This document shows, piece after piece, positions 25,230 to 37,266 of a DNA stretch of 64,000 bases. Position 1 is the stretch's first letter. The number at the start of each line of letters is the position of its first letter. The stretch comes from Telopea speciosissima. Taxonomy: Eukaryota; Streptophyta; Magnoliopsida; Proteales; Proteaceae. The notes beneath the pieces were generated by a model. The model was not told the origin of the DNA and ran no database searches. It saw only the letters and a program-made list of their open reading frames with translations. The stretch lies in the NCBI RefSeq assembly GCF_018873765.1, contig NC_057921.1, positions 65,523,557 to 65,587,556 of the forward strand. Reading direction: 5' to 3'. The translations under genes were made by a program, and so were the position numbers.

Positions 25230-25500
25230 AATCAATTCGGTGATGGTGATCAAGGTTTAGGAAGCCATTAAGGAAGAAAAAATGTGTAGCATCATGATGC
25301 CAAAGGCATTATGCATCAAATCCCACAACTGGATGACATGTTAGATATGTTGTCTGGATTGCGTGTGTTTTTTAAGATGGATCTCAGAAGTGGTTATCTT
25401 TGGATTAGCATGATCTTTCTAAATCATTTTAATGGTTGTTTTGTCTTCATAGTGGTTTCTAAATGTATAATTGGTGCTTACTTGAGTGTTTACTGAAGGA
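25230..25500 (+). pseudogene. Ty3/gypsy reverse transcriptase relic
   Basis: The plus strand encodes HQIPQLDDMLDMLSG and then FFKMDLRSGY. These match the conserved start of the Ty3/gypsy reverse transcriptase (IPxLDDxLDxLSG... F.KxDLxSGYHQI). The match fades after about 60 codons, and no integrase, protease or LTR is seen nearby. It is a short, dead fragment. Confidence 0.7.
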
Positions 25501-26669
25501 TCACCAAAAAATTCCATCAGCTCCACAAATTTCCATAAATTATTTATACCAGAAGTTCATGCTGAAGCAAAAGTTTAAAACCTAAGATTGGAGTGTCTTT
25601 TCAGTTGAAAGTATGAACAGGGATCATAAGTTGGTCTTTCTTCTGCAGTTACCAGTTCTAACTTTAAGATTTTGAGTTAAACCCTCGAACATGATATCAA
25701 AGCCCGTAGTTCATTAGTTCTTTCTCACATTGTAGATGAAACCCATCCAACCATCAACTTGGCAGATCCCTCCCGCACAGCACACATTTAAGGAACATGG
25801 AAACAAGTACCCCTACTGTTATGAACAAAAGAGTAATTGCAGTAAAAATTCCCAATTAGACGTCAGGGACTGCTATTTCAGATTTATAAGGCAAGTAAAT
25901 TGAGTGAAACATGAAGATGAAACATGTTTTAACACAATGTCTAGAAGAGTGATTTTTCCCACTTTGACAGTTCTGACCCTGTTCATCATCTGGAATCAAC
26001 ACCCATTTCATGAAACAATATAACAAGTGAGTGATTTAAGTTCTCTTCAATTTTCATTTTCTTCCAGATCTCACCTTCCACTCTACGTGAAGGTTCCCCA
26101 GTCTTAAGTAACTCACATAATTAGGGCACCTTCATGTAGTCAACTATAAAAGAACTCACAATTCAAGACTGCCATTATTTTTTATTGTCTGAGTAACTTG
26201 CCCCACAAAGTTAACATACCACAGAAACTAAATGGACAGGTGCACATTTTCCAATTCAAATATCGGCAGCAACAACACAACATTGTCGTACCATAAATTG
26301 TCAGCCTCTTAAGGAAAGCCTTTCAAATTTGTTACTGACTGGAGATCCTAACAGATACACACAGAGGGGAATGACTTCACTCTCTTCTCCTGGATTCCAT
26401 CATGCTTATGATCAATTTTAAAGTTTCAGAATGGGACAAACGAAACCCGTGACTTGAAGTGGGGAAAGTAAACTTCAGAAAGTCAAGGGAACAACAGGAA
26501 AAGCTTTTATTAATGGCATATATGTACAAGTTGTGGATTGTATTTTTACAAAGGAGAAAGCGAAGATATCAAAGATAATAATTCAAATGGAAGGTCCAGA
26601 CCTAAGCACCCTCTCTACTCTCACATCTTTCATAGTCTTATTATTTTAAATTCATCCAAAAAAAACAAG

Positions 26670-27115
<446 letters not shown>

Positions 27116-27910
27116 TCTAAATCAAACAAATACAACAAGCTAAATGAATATAGTTCGTCTTTCTACCTAACCAAATAAAACCCAGTACTCTTTCCGATAA
27201 TGCAGTTCAATCTGAATTGACTAGTACCTCACATAAGCATGCAAGTCAAATGCCTGTTTTCCCTGGCTTTTTACCAACTTCTACTTGACTTGGGTCAATG
27301 TAAGGAGACTTTTGGCATTCTCCTAAGGTCTATCTAGTCTTAGGATGAATGAAAAGATGCTATGCATGGGTATGCGGTGCAAGTGTCATATCTTAGACTA
27401 AGTGAACTCTAACATCTTCATTCTTCAATATTCCTTGAGCTTCCATCTTCTTCAATTCTTTGTCTTCAAGCTTCCTTGTGGTTCTATGCCTTTAATCATT
27501 GAGTTCTTCATGGATGTTCCCTTCTTGATTTTTTTCTTCCAATTGAAGCCACTACACGGCATGATACTCAAAGCAATGGTTAAATGCTTTCATATGTTTG
27601 TTTTCATCAAAACCAACTTAGTAGGTGGGCATTTCCCCAATAATCTCCCCCTTTTTGATGATGACAAACAAATGATTCTCACTTGAATATTTAAATGGTG
27701 GAGCATATAAATTTAACAAAATCAACATTTTTTGCAAATATGTCCAGACTTGTCAAAGTCGAGATTTATAACGGAGAATCACCATGTATATATTTCTCCC
27801 ACTTTTGTCATCAACAAAAGGTGGAGACCAAGCCATTAAGCTCCCCCTAAATCTATACTAGGGTGGAAAGTCAATGTCAAGTAAGATAGAATTAGGCTGC
27901 CCCTAAGCAT

Positions 27911-28252
27911 AGTTCAAGAACTCGCGAGATCTCGCCGAGTTTTTCGGTTTTTGGAAAAGCCGAGACGAGACTGCCTACGAGTCTCAAAAGTGCAATATCT
28001 CGGCGAGATCTCGGTCCGAGATCTCAGATCTCGGATCTCGGTTTCGACCCATTATTTTAACCCACCTACCACTTAAATACCTTACTTAATTGGACAAAAC
28101 TCGACATATCTCGGCGAGATCTCGGATCTCGGGTTGACCCAAAGTTGAGGCTTCGAGTTGAAAAAAAAAAAATGCACCAACTCGACGAGATCTCGACTCG
28201 TCTCGGTTTTTCCAAGAGTCAAGTTGGTACCGAGACCCGAGTTTTAGTACCT
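27911..28252. mobile_element. 342-bp insertion rich in ctcggcgagatctcg palindromes
   Basis: It is bounded by a perfect 13-bp direct repeat, tgcccctaagcat, at 27898-27910 and 28253-28265. The ends (agttcaagaactcgcga and tcgggt...tttagtacct in inverse) form weak inverted repeats. The body repeats the palindromic words 'ctcggcgagatctcg' and 'gatctcggatctcgg' many times. It looks like a hAT-like miniature element, although 13 bp is long for a hAT target duplication. Confidence 0.65.
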
Positions 28253-28525
28253 TGCCCCTAAGCATGTGCATAGTCATGACAAGAATTTAAATTATCTATA
28301 TTCATGATAAAAATTTAAACAACCCAATCCTCGTCGTGACAAGAATTTAAATTATCTATATCCATGTCACAAATAAGACTTTCATTTCAGTAGAATTCAA
28401 AATAATACATAATTGAAGTCATTTGGCCAATACAAGATAGGTGCCAAAGACGTAAAACCAGAAAAAAACTGATATACAAGTACTCAAACTAAAACATAAC
28501 AAGACATCAAATCCTAATCATCATC

Positions 28526-29626
28526 CTATGGAGGTGGTGGTGTACGAAAGTGGAATGAGATGGCACGGAGCTGCTGCAAGATCTGTGCATTCTGTTGTTC
28601 CAGTCGATCAAGGCGAGCATCGGTCCGCTGCTGGAAGGCATAGGTCTGTTGTTGAAACTCAAGGAACTCCTCTCTGGTGATGGAGGATTCAGTAGGAGGC
28701 TGATGTGTCTCTCCAGTAGTAGGTGGATCAGCTGTATGCTCCTCATCACTACTAACCATAGCTCTCATCTCAGCTTCCTCATTATCCATGGGCACATCCT
28801 GTATGTGCATCCTCTTAAGTGTAGAGGCATCAATTTCATATGGATCTGGAAGTGCTACTTCTCCTTCGAATTCCACTTCAAAGTGATGAAGGATTTGTCC
28901 AATGAGTCTTCCATAAGGCAGGCTCTGGCACCCTCTATAGTGCATTTTGCTTGTCGCTTCCATGTATCTCATGATGATATAGGGCAGGTTAACTTGCTGC
29001 CCAATGTACAGACAATATGTGAGATACGCCTGGAATGGCAACACATCATCCCGACGACTCCGGGGAAGAATATTGTATTGCACAATATAGCTAAGGATCT
29101 TGGGAATAGTCTTCAATTCCCCAATCTTTATCTCGTGGGTGTTCCTATAATTGGACATGATTGTCCCATACACTTCTGCCTCAACCATAAACTCCTTGTG
29201 TTTGGACTTGCGGCTCAAATATTTTAGAGGTCCTTCGGTTGCTACACCTAAAATCTCTCCTAACTCTTCAATCCCAAACTCTATGTGAACCCCTTTAACA
29301 TAGGTTTTGATTTTTAGGGTTTCACCATAACCACTCACACTCATGTTGCAATAGAATATTTTAACCAGTGTGGGATAGCAATGGTAACCTAAATTCAGTA
29401 TGTAAGTCCAACCCAAAGCTTGAAACCATTTAGAAATGCGGAAATTAATGAGAGAAGTGGTGTTAACATCTCTACCTGGTTCAACCTTTCTATCCTTAAA
29501 GGTGTCCCAGAGTTGCTGTGCTTCCTCGGAGATAAAAAGCTGCTCCTGAAACAAGGAGGAGGTAGCCTTCTGCTTTTCGTTGGAGGCAAGGGCCTTCTTA
29601 CGCTGTAGCCTGGTATGAGATTCCAT
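28526..29626 (-). CDS. Putative plant transposon protein, copy 1 (366 aa)
   Basis: The frame starting at MESHTRLQRKKAL (29626) runs 366 codons without a stop. The frame is open upstream to 29749, but the chosen Met aligns with the start in copy 2. The order of motifs, with WFQALGWTYILNLGYH, GVHIEFGIEELGEILG, IVQYNILPRS, INLPYII-like 'VNLPYIIMRYME' and LPYGRLIGQILHHF, fits the family annotated as 'putative plant transposon protein' in LTR retroelements. The C-terminus has a short heptad-like stretch (DARLDRLEQQNAQILQQ). It ends earlier than the copy 2 protein, right after RTPPPP. No protease, integrase or reverse transcriptase lies next to it, so it belongs to a non-autonomous or truncated element. 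Confidence 0.7.
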   Translation of the reverse strand: MESHTRLQRKKALASNEKQKATSSLFQEQLFISEEAQQLWDTFKDRKVEPGRDVNTTSLINFRISKWFQALGWTYILNLGYHCYPTLVKIFYCNMSVSGYGETLKIKTYVKGVHIEFGIEELGEILGVATEGPLKYLSRKSKHKEFMVEAEVYGTIMSNYRNTHEIKIGELKTIPKILSYIVQYNILPRSRRDDVLPFQAYLTYCLYIGQQVNLPYIIMRYMEATSKMHYRGCQSLPYGRLIGQILHHFEVEFEGEVALPDPYEIDASTLKRMHIQDVPMDNEEAEMRAMVSSDEEHTADPPTTGETHQPPTESSITREEFLEFQQQTYAFQQRTDARLDRLEQQNAQILQQLRAISFHFRTPPPP

Positions 29627-30826
29627 TTCTTCCACAAACCTAGGGTTTTCTTTCACGAATGGGTGAAAATGGAGTGGCAAAAGGCAAATATAGGGCAAGG
29701 AGGAATAGATTTCGGCACTAGATGGTGGATTTAAGCAAGAAATTAGCAAAGGGTTGATTGAGGAGCTCTAACTGGACGAAATGAGATATAGGCTCTAGGA
29801 CCACCAAGGTTCAAACAAAAATAGCTTAAAAGTAAGCTAGGTGTCTTACAATATCTTGAGTTTGCATGGATGGGTACTGGCTCAAGTTTGAACGAAACAA
29901 TACTTTTGGATGCAAATTCAAATTTCAAAAATTTTGAGGATCCATCCTCATTGCGAGGGACATTGTTCCTATGATGCAAAATAGGGATTCCTCATAGCTG
30001 AGGATTGGACGGTAACTTGCCCGCCCTGCAGTTTCGAGATATTCAGTTTTGAGGATTTAGGCCTGCAAAAGGGAAAGAAAGAACTTATATAAATGAAACA
30101 GGTTCATGAGAAAATAGGGTCCTTAAAGACAATTCTTTACACCAAAATAGCACATATTTATAGAAAATATATACCTTGTGGACTCCCATTTCCCTGATTG
30201 AAGAACCATTAGGGAAGAGCAAGCTTGTTCTAGTTCTTCTGAGGAAACCTCTATCCCTCCCAGGTTACAAGCCACCTGATCATGGTTAAAAAGTTAATCC
30301 TAGTCAATTATCCTTTTATTTACAAAAGTTCGGTTTCAATCATATTTGCTTGCCCAACAACATTTATGAGATCCATTTAAGCCAACTATCATTTTTATGG
30401 TTAATAAACATAATAGTGCGTGAAGATTCTAAAACTAATGATTTACAAGCTGGGAAAAAAACAAATAAGGATGTTCAGGAGAAAAAAAAAAAAGACAAGA
30501 AAGAGGAGAGAATAAATAATTATTTTTAACTACAGACTGACGGAAAGAAGTTCCATCTGAACCTGGATCACCTACCCTGTTACTGTATGCATAGACGATT
30601 AAGAATGTAAACCAATAGTAATCCATTATCATCGATGCATAGATGATTAAGAAGGTAAACCAAGATTGCTGGGGCTAGCAGTGAAAGAAACAGCCCGACA
30701 TTAATTTCTTCATGCATATTCATAGCTGAGTCTACTAGAAGAGGGACCAGCCTCATCGTGGTCAGTCTGTCTCTACTATGCCTTCGACGTAGTAGCAACT
30801 CCACTATGAGCAAGTGAGTGTTCTCT

Positions 30827-31150
30827 CTTCTTTTTTTTTTCTTATTTATAGGTAATATCAATTTTATTAAAATAAGACAGGGAAAAACAAGGAAAGACAG
30901 AATGTACAAGGCCCACAGAAGTTACGAGAGACAAGCTTCATCTCAATCAACAAGCATCAAGAGACTAGCACAACTCACAAAAGAGGAAAAGCTCCCTTCC
31001 CAAAGAGGAGAGAGGCCAAGACTAAAAAAGAGGCTGGCACCAACAACCAACATCCTCCAACGGACCCTCAACTCTGATGAGCCCACAAAACTTGTGCATG
31101 CATGTTTTACAAGAAGCAACAAAATAACAGTGAGAAAACAAAGAAGAAGA
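30827..31150. repeat. T-rich tract and following block duplicated in copy 2
   Basis: A T-rich tract followed by 'ggtaatatcaattttatt' starts here and again near 37750. It resembles the 3' end of a minus-strand retroposon. A (GAA)n stretch lies near 31139. No coding sequence could be named. Confidence 0.4.
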
Positions 31151-32829
31151 AGAAGAAGATATTACCTTCAGACAAGAAAGCTCCTTACAGGAATTAACTC
31201 CTCATATACCTTTGTTTCACAAGCAGCAACAAAACTACAGGATAAGGAACAAAAGTAATGAACAATTGAAATAATAGGAGCAAACATTCAGTCACAGCAA
31301 CACATGCATTACTACAATCCATGAGAAGTGAAGTAAATTTTAGATTGAAAAAACATGAAAGAGATGTGTATCATGAAGATAGCCACAGCAATGCCATTTT
31401 TATTTGAGAAGCATCAACCATGGCATCCATCTGACCAAGGATATGAACTCGTACACCATATATTTATACTTAAATTTCTACTTTTTCTAGTCATAGCATT
31501 CAAAATTGTTGACAGTTTAGCAGAATGTTTTGACCGCCAGGTGGTTTAAAGGTTCTGCCTATAACAGGCAAAGTTTAAGCAGCAATGCTGCACAACATGA
31601 CTAAACTTTCAGAATAGCCTCAGCAATGCTATCTTTATTGAAATCCAACTTCAGGAGACTAAAAAGATCTTGATCAAATTTCATTGTCCCATCCTCATGT
31701 GATGGGTGGTTGTGAAGTCAATTAAAGCATAAGACAAAGATGAACTAAAGGTCAGACCAGTAATGTAACACAAACCCTGATTTAACAAGTGCAAGTGTTC
31801 CTCAAAAATATCCTCACTGTCTCACATTATGTGTAGTTCTGTCTATAGATTGGAGACTACATGATTAGTATTAGCAGTCAACATGAGCCTTATGCCAAGA
31901 GTGCGATACCGCAAACAAGCCGTATAACTAAATCATATCATCCTGTCTCTCCAAAATTACACTTTTGCCTCTTCCATGGATTTGTCTGTGCCTAAGGTTG
32001 AAATAAGAAAATTCAAATGGATGTATGATCTTTATGGCCGTGCATATATACAAACTAAAAAAGAAGTTCACTGTCAATTCCTGCTTAAGATTCCACCTGA
32101 TATTTTCCATGGTAGGAAAGCCTGCACTGCATCACCACTTCTTGGATTATTCCAGGATTTCTATCTTCTCCAGCATCTTCCAACTTTTATGCTGAGAGTG
32201 AGGTGTCAATTAAAAAATTACAAACAACAAAGTGTTGTATGAAGCAACTAATTGGACCGCCACAAAGCAAGTTATTCTCCTTTTGGAACAGAGGGTCAAA
32301 TTAACTCCCTCGTGAAATCATCAGCAATAGAAAATAATCCAATAGTGGAAGGGGAAAGTAATTCATCTCAATGCATCAGACCATAAGTATGCACTTCAAA
32401 ATCTTTTGCAATGCTTGATATTGTCAGACTTGCTGCCGTATCTAGGGCTCACCACCTCAATGACGAATGCAAATTCAAGAAATAAAGAAAAAGAACTTTA
32501 TAGGATGATTGAGTCCAAATATTTAAAACAATAGAAAGCACGAAGAAAAGAAACAGAAATTGAGTTCGTCAGTGCAGTTTTTCATCAAAGCTATTACAGG
32601 CAATGGAACGGTTCGACCATCAAATTAAGTAAAACAAAGAATCAAGAGCAGATAAAGAAAAGAAAATTCAGTTCATACAATAGTATTTGTGTGAGCTCAG
32701 TACGAAGACATCTCTCTAACGTAGCACAGGACATCAAAGAAGAATAAAACACAACATTTATGTCCATATTTATAGAGAATGAATCACAGAAAAAAAGAAA
32801 CAGTTAAATATAAAATGAAAGCAGAGAGA

Positions 32830-33000
32830 ATTTGAAGATTATACCGTTCAATTCTTCTGCAAATCGAGAAATGCAGCATGAATCACTGAAACGGATGATT
32901 TTAAGATGAATGCAGAAAAAATTTGAATAATATACCTTTCAATTCTTCTGCAAATCGAGAAATACAGCACGAATCACAAACGGAAGACTTTTCAACTTGG
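32830..33000 (-). repeat. 91-bp tandem repeat in copy 1
   Basis: The motif ttcttctgcaaatcgagaaa occurs at 32852 and 32943, together with flanking 'cagcatgaatcac' and 'acggaagac' words. On the minus strand each unit ends in AAG-like and GTATA-like sequence that resembles a splice donor. The same doubled structure is in copy 2, so it predates the segmental duplication. Confidence 0.75.
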
Positions 33001-34104
33001 GTACTTCATACTTCTAGTGAAAAGCCTGGTTTTCTTAGGTTTCGAAGCAGAAAGGGGAGAGATAGATATTGAAGTCGAGTGACAGATATCGAGGAATATC
33101 GCCCGTTTACGAGGGCAAAGAAAGCGACGACAGGTCAGAGACTGAGAGCTCGGAGCAATGATGATTTCGTAGATAAACTTTTGTTATAGTAGGGGTAAAA
33201 TAGTCAAGGGGAAATATGAACGTGCCAGCGATGGAAGGAGCTGCAGAGCGCAGGAACAGGGACTGTACGGTAAATTGGACCACTCTTTAGAACAGAAGTA
33301 ACGAAATTATTTTTACTAGTCGCGTGGCCCCTGCACCTTTACACTAGGATGGTGGAATTACTACCCCACCCTCCATGAAATCAAATATCCCATTCGATGC
33401 TGCTGCGGTTTCTTAAACTGAATGGATCTGAGTCAACCCTACTCCGACTTGCCTCTCAATCGTATGTTTCAAGATTCAATTATAGGGGTGCCAACCGGTC
33501 GGCCCTGGACAGGCTCGGTTAGTCTCGGGCTATAATCAGGTACTTAAATTGGGCCTCAATAGGGTTGTGGCCTTGTTTCTTTAGTCGGTCTTTAAATGGA
33601 CTATAAAGTGTGCTGGAGGGAAAAATAAAAAAATGATCCATAAATTCTCATTTCACAATTCACAATACTCATGGGTTTAGGAATTAGGAGTATAAAATGT
33701 TTAAGCTTATATGACCAAATACATCATAATATACACAAGTCCTCAAATTTTTATCTTTTATTCTAACTATCAAATTAAATCGATCCAATAAGATGATTGT
33801 AAACTTTCGATCAAGTTAATCTGCATTTTATGAATCCGACACACACAACATAGGCATGTTAGTTGCAAATTCCCATAATATGCACATCAATCCAAACTGG
33901 CCAATTAGGCTCAATTTGGTCCATAATTTATCATTTCTCCAATCCAAAGCTTCCACTTACACCCTTAACACGTACCTAAAAAATCAATTGCACCCTTATT
34001 TTTAACCAACTCAATCATTTTCTGACTAAGTTCATTTGTAACATTGAGCAATCTGACTTTGGAAATCGGATTAATGATGTAGTGGAAAAGCCAAATATTC
34101 TTAA

Positions 34105-34369
34105 AGGTGCATAATCGGTCGGGCCTTAACCGGACAAGCTAGATCAGGCTCGTAAACGGTCGGACATCGGGAGGGCAAAAACCCCATACCAGGAACATTC
34201 AAATGGTCCAATTATTAAACGTGTCGAGCTTAAATCTGTCCCAGTATTTTAGACTTCATTGCCAAAATTCAATTCGAATATTTTACATCTAATCTATTGA
34301 TTGAAATATGACTTGCTCTTGATAAAAATATTCCTCTTATCTAGCGAGTGATAAAAATTCCCTGTTCAT
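34105..34369. other. Spacer between the two duplication copies
   Basis: About 265 bp without counterpart in either copy at this position. It begins with diverged 'ggtcgggcc' words like those near 33495. No gene is seen. Confidence 0.5.
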
Positions 34370-34924
34370 CACCCGGAATCAACACCCATTTCATGAAACA
34401 ATATAACGAGTGATTTAAGTTCTCTTTAATTTTCATTTTCTTTCAGATCTCACCTTCCACTCTACATGACGGTTCCACGGTCTTAAGGAACTCACTTAAT
34501 TAGGGAACCTCATGTAGTCAACTATAACAGAACTCACAATTCAAGAGTGCCATTATTTTTTGTTGTCTTAACTTGCCCCACAAAGTTAACATTCCACAGA
34601 AACTAAATAGATAGCGGCACATTTTCCAATTCAAATATCGACAGCAACTACACAACATTGTAGTAGTGTAATACCATAAATTGTAAGTCTCTGAAGGAAA
34701 GCCCTTCAAATTTGTTATTGATTGGAGATCCTAACAGATACACACACAGAGGGGAATGACTTAACTCTCTTCTCCTGGATTCCATCATGCTTATTATCAA
34801 TTTTAAAGTTTCAGAAGGTGAAAAATGAAACCCGTGACTTGAAGTAGGGAAAGTAAACTTCAGCAAGTCAAGGGAACAACAGGAAAAGCTTTTATTAATG
34901 GCATATATGTACAAGTTGTGGATT

Positions 34925-35375
<451 letters not shown>

Positions 35376-35884
35376 TCTAGATCAAACAAATACAAGAAGC
35401 TAAATGAATATAGTTCATCTTTTTACCTAACCAAATGAAACCCAGTACTCTTCCCGATAATGCAGTTCAATCTGTATCGGCTAGTTACTCAGATAAGCAT
35501 GCAAGTCAAATGCCTGTATTCCCTGGCTTTTTACCAACCAACTTCTACTTGACTTAGGTCAATGTAAGGAGTCTTTTGGCATCTCCTAAGGTCTATCTAG
35601 TCTTAGGATGAATACAAAGATGTTATGCATTGGAATGCGGCGCAAGTGTCATTTCCTAGACTAAGTGCACTCTAACATCTTCATTATTCAATCTTCTTCA
35701 ATTCTTTGTCTTCAAGTTTCGTTGAGGTTCTATGCCTTTAATCATTGAGTTCTTCATAGATGCTCCCTTCTTGACTTTTCTCTTTCAATTGAAGTCACTA
35801 CAAGGCATGATACTCAAAGCAATGGTAAAATGTTTTCATATGTTTGTTATCATCAAAACCAACTTAGGAGGAGGGCATTTCCCC

Positions 35885-36105
35885 AATGATCTCCCCCTTG
35901 TTGATGATGACAAACAAATGATTCTCACTTAAATATTAAAATGGTGGAACATATAAATTTATCAAAATTAACATTTTTTGCATATATGACCATACTTGTC
36001 AAAGTCAACATTTATAATGGAGAATCATCATGTATATATTTCTCCCCCTTTTGTCATCAACAAAAGGTGCAGATCAAGCCACTAAGCTCCCCCTAATTGG
36101 TGAAG
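35885..36105 (-). other. Multiple polypurine tracts of a minus-strand LTR element
   Basis: On the minus strand three AGGGGGAG-type tracts follow one another: near 36090 (overlapping the stop of the transposon ORF), near 36048 and near 35895. Each is a candidate primer site for plus-strand synthesis. Several such tracts in a row before the 3' LTR is a known trait of Sireviruses (Ty1/copia). Corresponding tracts in copy 1 lie near 27847, 27805 and 27650. Confidence 0.55.
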
Positions 36106-37266
36106 TGAACTAGCCTTTCTCCCATGAGTTCCCCTAGAATATTTCTTGCCAAATAGATTGGCTTCTGCATCAGGAGGTGGTGGTGTACGAAAATGGACTG
36201 AGATGGCCTGGATCTGCTGCAAGATCTGCGCATTCTGTTGTTCCAGTCGATCAAGGCGAGCATCAGCCCGTTGTTGGAAGGCATAAGTCCGGTGTTGAAA
36301 GTCAAGGAACTCCTCTCTGGTGATGGAGGATCCAGTAGGAGGCTGCTGTGTCTCTCCTGTTGTAGGTGGATCAATTGCATGCTCCTCATCGCTACTATCC
36401 ATAGCTCTCATCTCAACTTCCTCATCATCAATGGGCACATCCTGTATGTGCATGCTCTTAAGAGTAGAGGCATCGGTGTCATATGGATCTGGAAGTGCTA
36501 CTTCTCCTTCGCATTCCACTTCAAAGTGACTAAGAATTTGTCCAATAAGTCTTCCATAAGGCAGGCTCCCTCTACATTGCCTTCTGCCTTCCATGTATCT
36601 CATGATGATATAGGGCAGGTTAACTTGCTGCCCAATGTACAGACAATATGTGAGATACGCCTGGAATGGCAACACATCGTTTCCTTGACCACTTCGGGGA
36701 AGAATATTGTATTGCACAATTAAGCTAAGGATCTTGGGAATAGTTTTCAATTCCTTAGTCTTTATCTTGTGGGTATTCTCATAATTTGACATGATTGCCC
36801 CATACACTTCTGCCTCAGGCATGAACTCCTTGTGTTCGGACTTGGGGCTCAAATATTTTAGAGGTCCTTCGGTTGTTACACCCAAAATCTCTCCTAAGTC
36901 TTCAATCCCAAACTCTATGTGAACCCCTTTCACATAGGTTTTGATTTTTAGGGTTTCACCAGAACCACTCACACTCATGTTGCAATAGAACATTTTAACC
37001 AGTGTGGGATAGTAATGGTATCCTAAATTCAGTATGTAAGTCCAACCCAAAGCTTGAAACCATTCAGAAATGCTGAAATTAATGAGATAAATGGTGTTAA
37101 CATCTCTACCTGGTTCAACCTTTCTATTCTTAAAGGTGTCCCAGAGTTGTTGTGCTTCCTCGGAGATAAAAAGCTGCTCCCGAGACAAGGAGGTAGTCTT
37201 CTGCTTTCCCTTGGAGGCAAGGGCCTTCTTGCGCTCTAGCCCGGCGTGAGATGCCATTTCTTCCAC
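36082..37266 (-). CDS. Putative plant transposon protein, copy 2 (394 aa)
   Basis: The start MEEMASHAGLERKK is at 37266. The protein is collinear with the copy 1 product over about 365 residues, with scattered substitutions and a few short indels. It has the same motifs: WFQALGWTYILNLGYH, VNLPYIIMRYME, LPYGRLIGQILSHF and a C-terminal DARLDRLEQQNAQILQQ helix. It runs 29 residues further than copy 1 after RTPPPP, and its last codons (HQLGGA) lie inside the AGGGGGAG polypurine tract. This shows the ORF is the last gene of an LTR element whose 3' LTR lies at lower coordinates. No matching 5' LTR was found above 37266. Confidence 0.72.
   Translation of the reverse strand: MEEMASHAGLERKKALASKGKQKTTSLSREQLFISEEAQQLWDTFKNRKVEPGRDVNTIYLINFSISEWFQALGWTYILNLGYHYYPTLVKMFYCNMSVSGSGETLKIKTYVKGVHIEFGIEDLGEILGVTTEGPLKYLSPKSEHKEFMPEAEVYGAIMSNYENTHKIKTKELKTIPKILSLIVQYNILPRSGQGNDVLPFQAYLTYCLYIGQQVNLPYIIMRYMEGRRQCRGSLPYGRLIGQILSHFEVECEGEVALPDPYDTDASTLKSMHIQDVPIDDEEVEMRAMDSSDEEHAIDPPTTGETQQPPTGSSITREEFLDFQHRTYAFQQRADARLDRLEQQNAQILQQIQAISVHFRTPPPPDAEANLFGKKYSRGTHGRKASSLHQLGGA

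Noticed and set aside
27911-28252. CRISPR-like regular repeats
   Set aside because: The short palindromic words are irregularly spaced with no unique spacers, and the element is a eukaryotic transposon with a target duplication.
28595-29227. Plus-strand 210-codon frame
   Set aside because: It is the antisense shadow of the transposon-protein ORF. The same shadow occurs in copy 2 at 36238-36723.
31976-32242. Plus-strand 88-codon frame, also present at 38932-39153
   Set aside because: It is open in both duplication copies but resembles no protein family and has no initiation or splice context. Its presence twice follows from the duplication.
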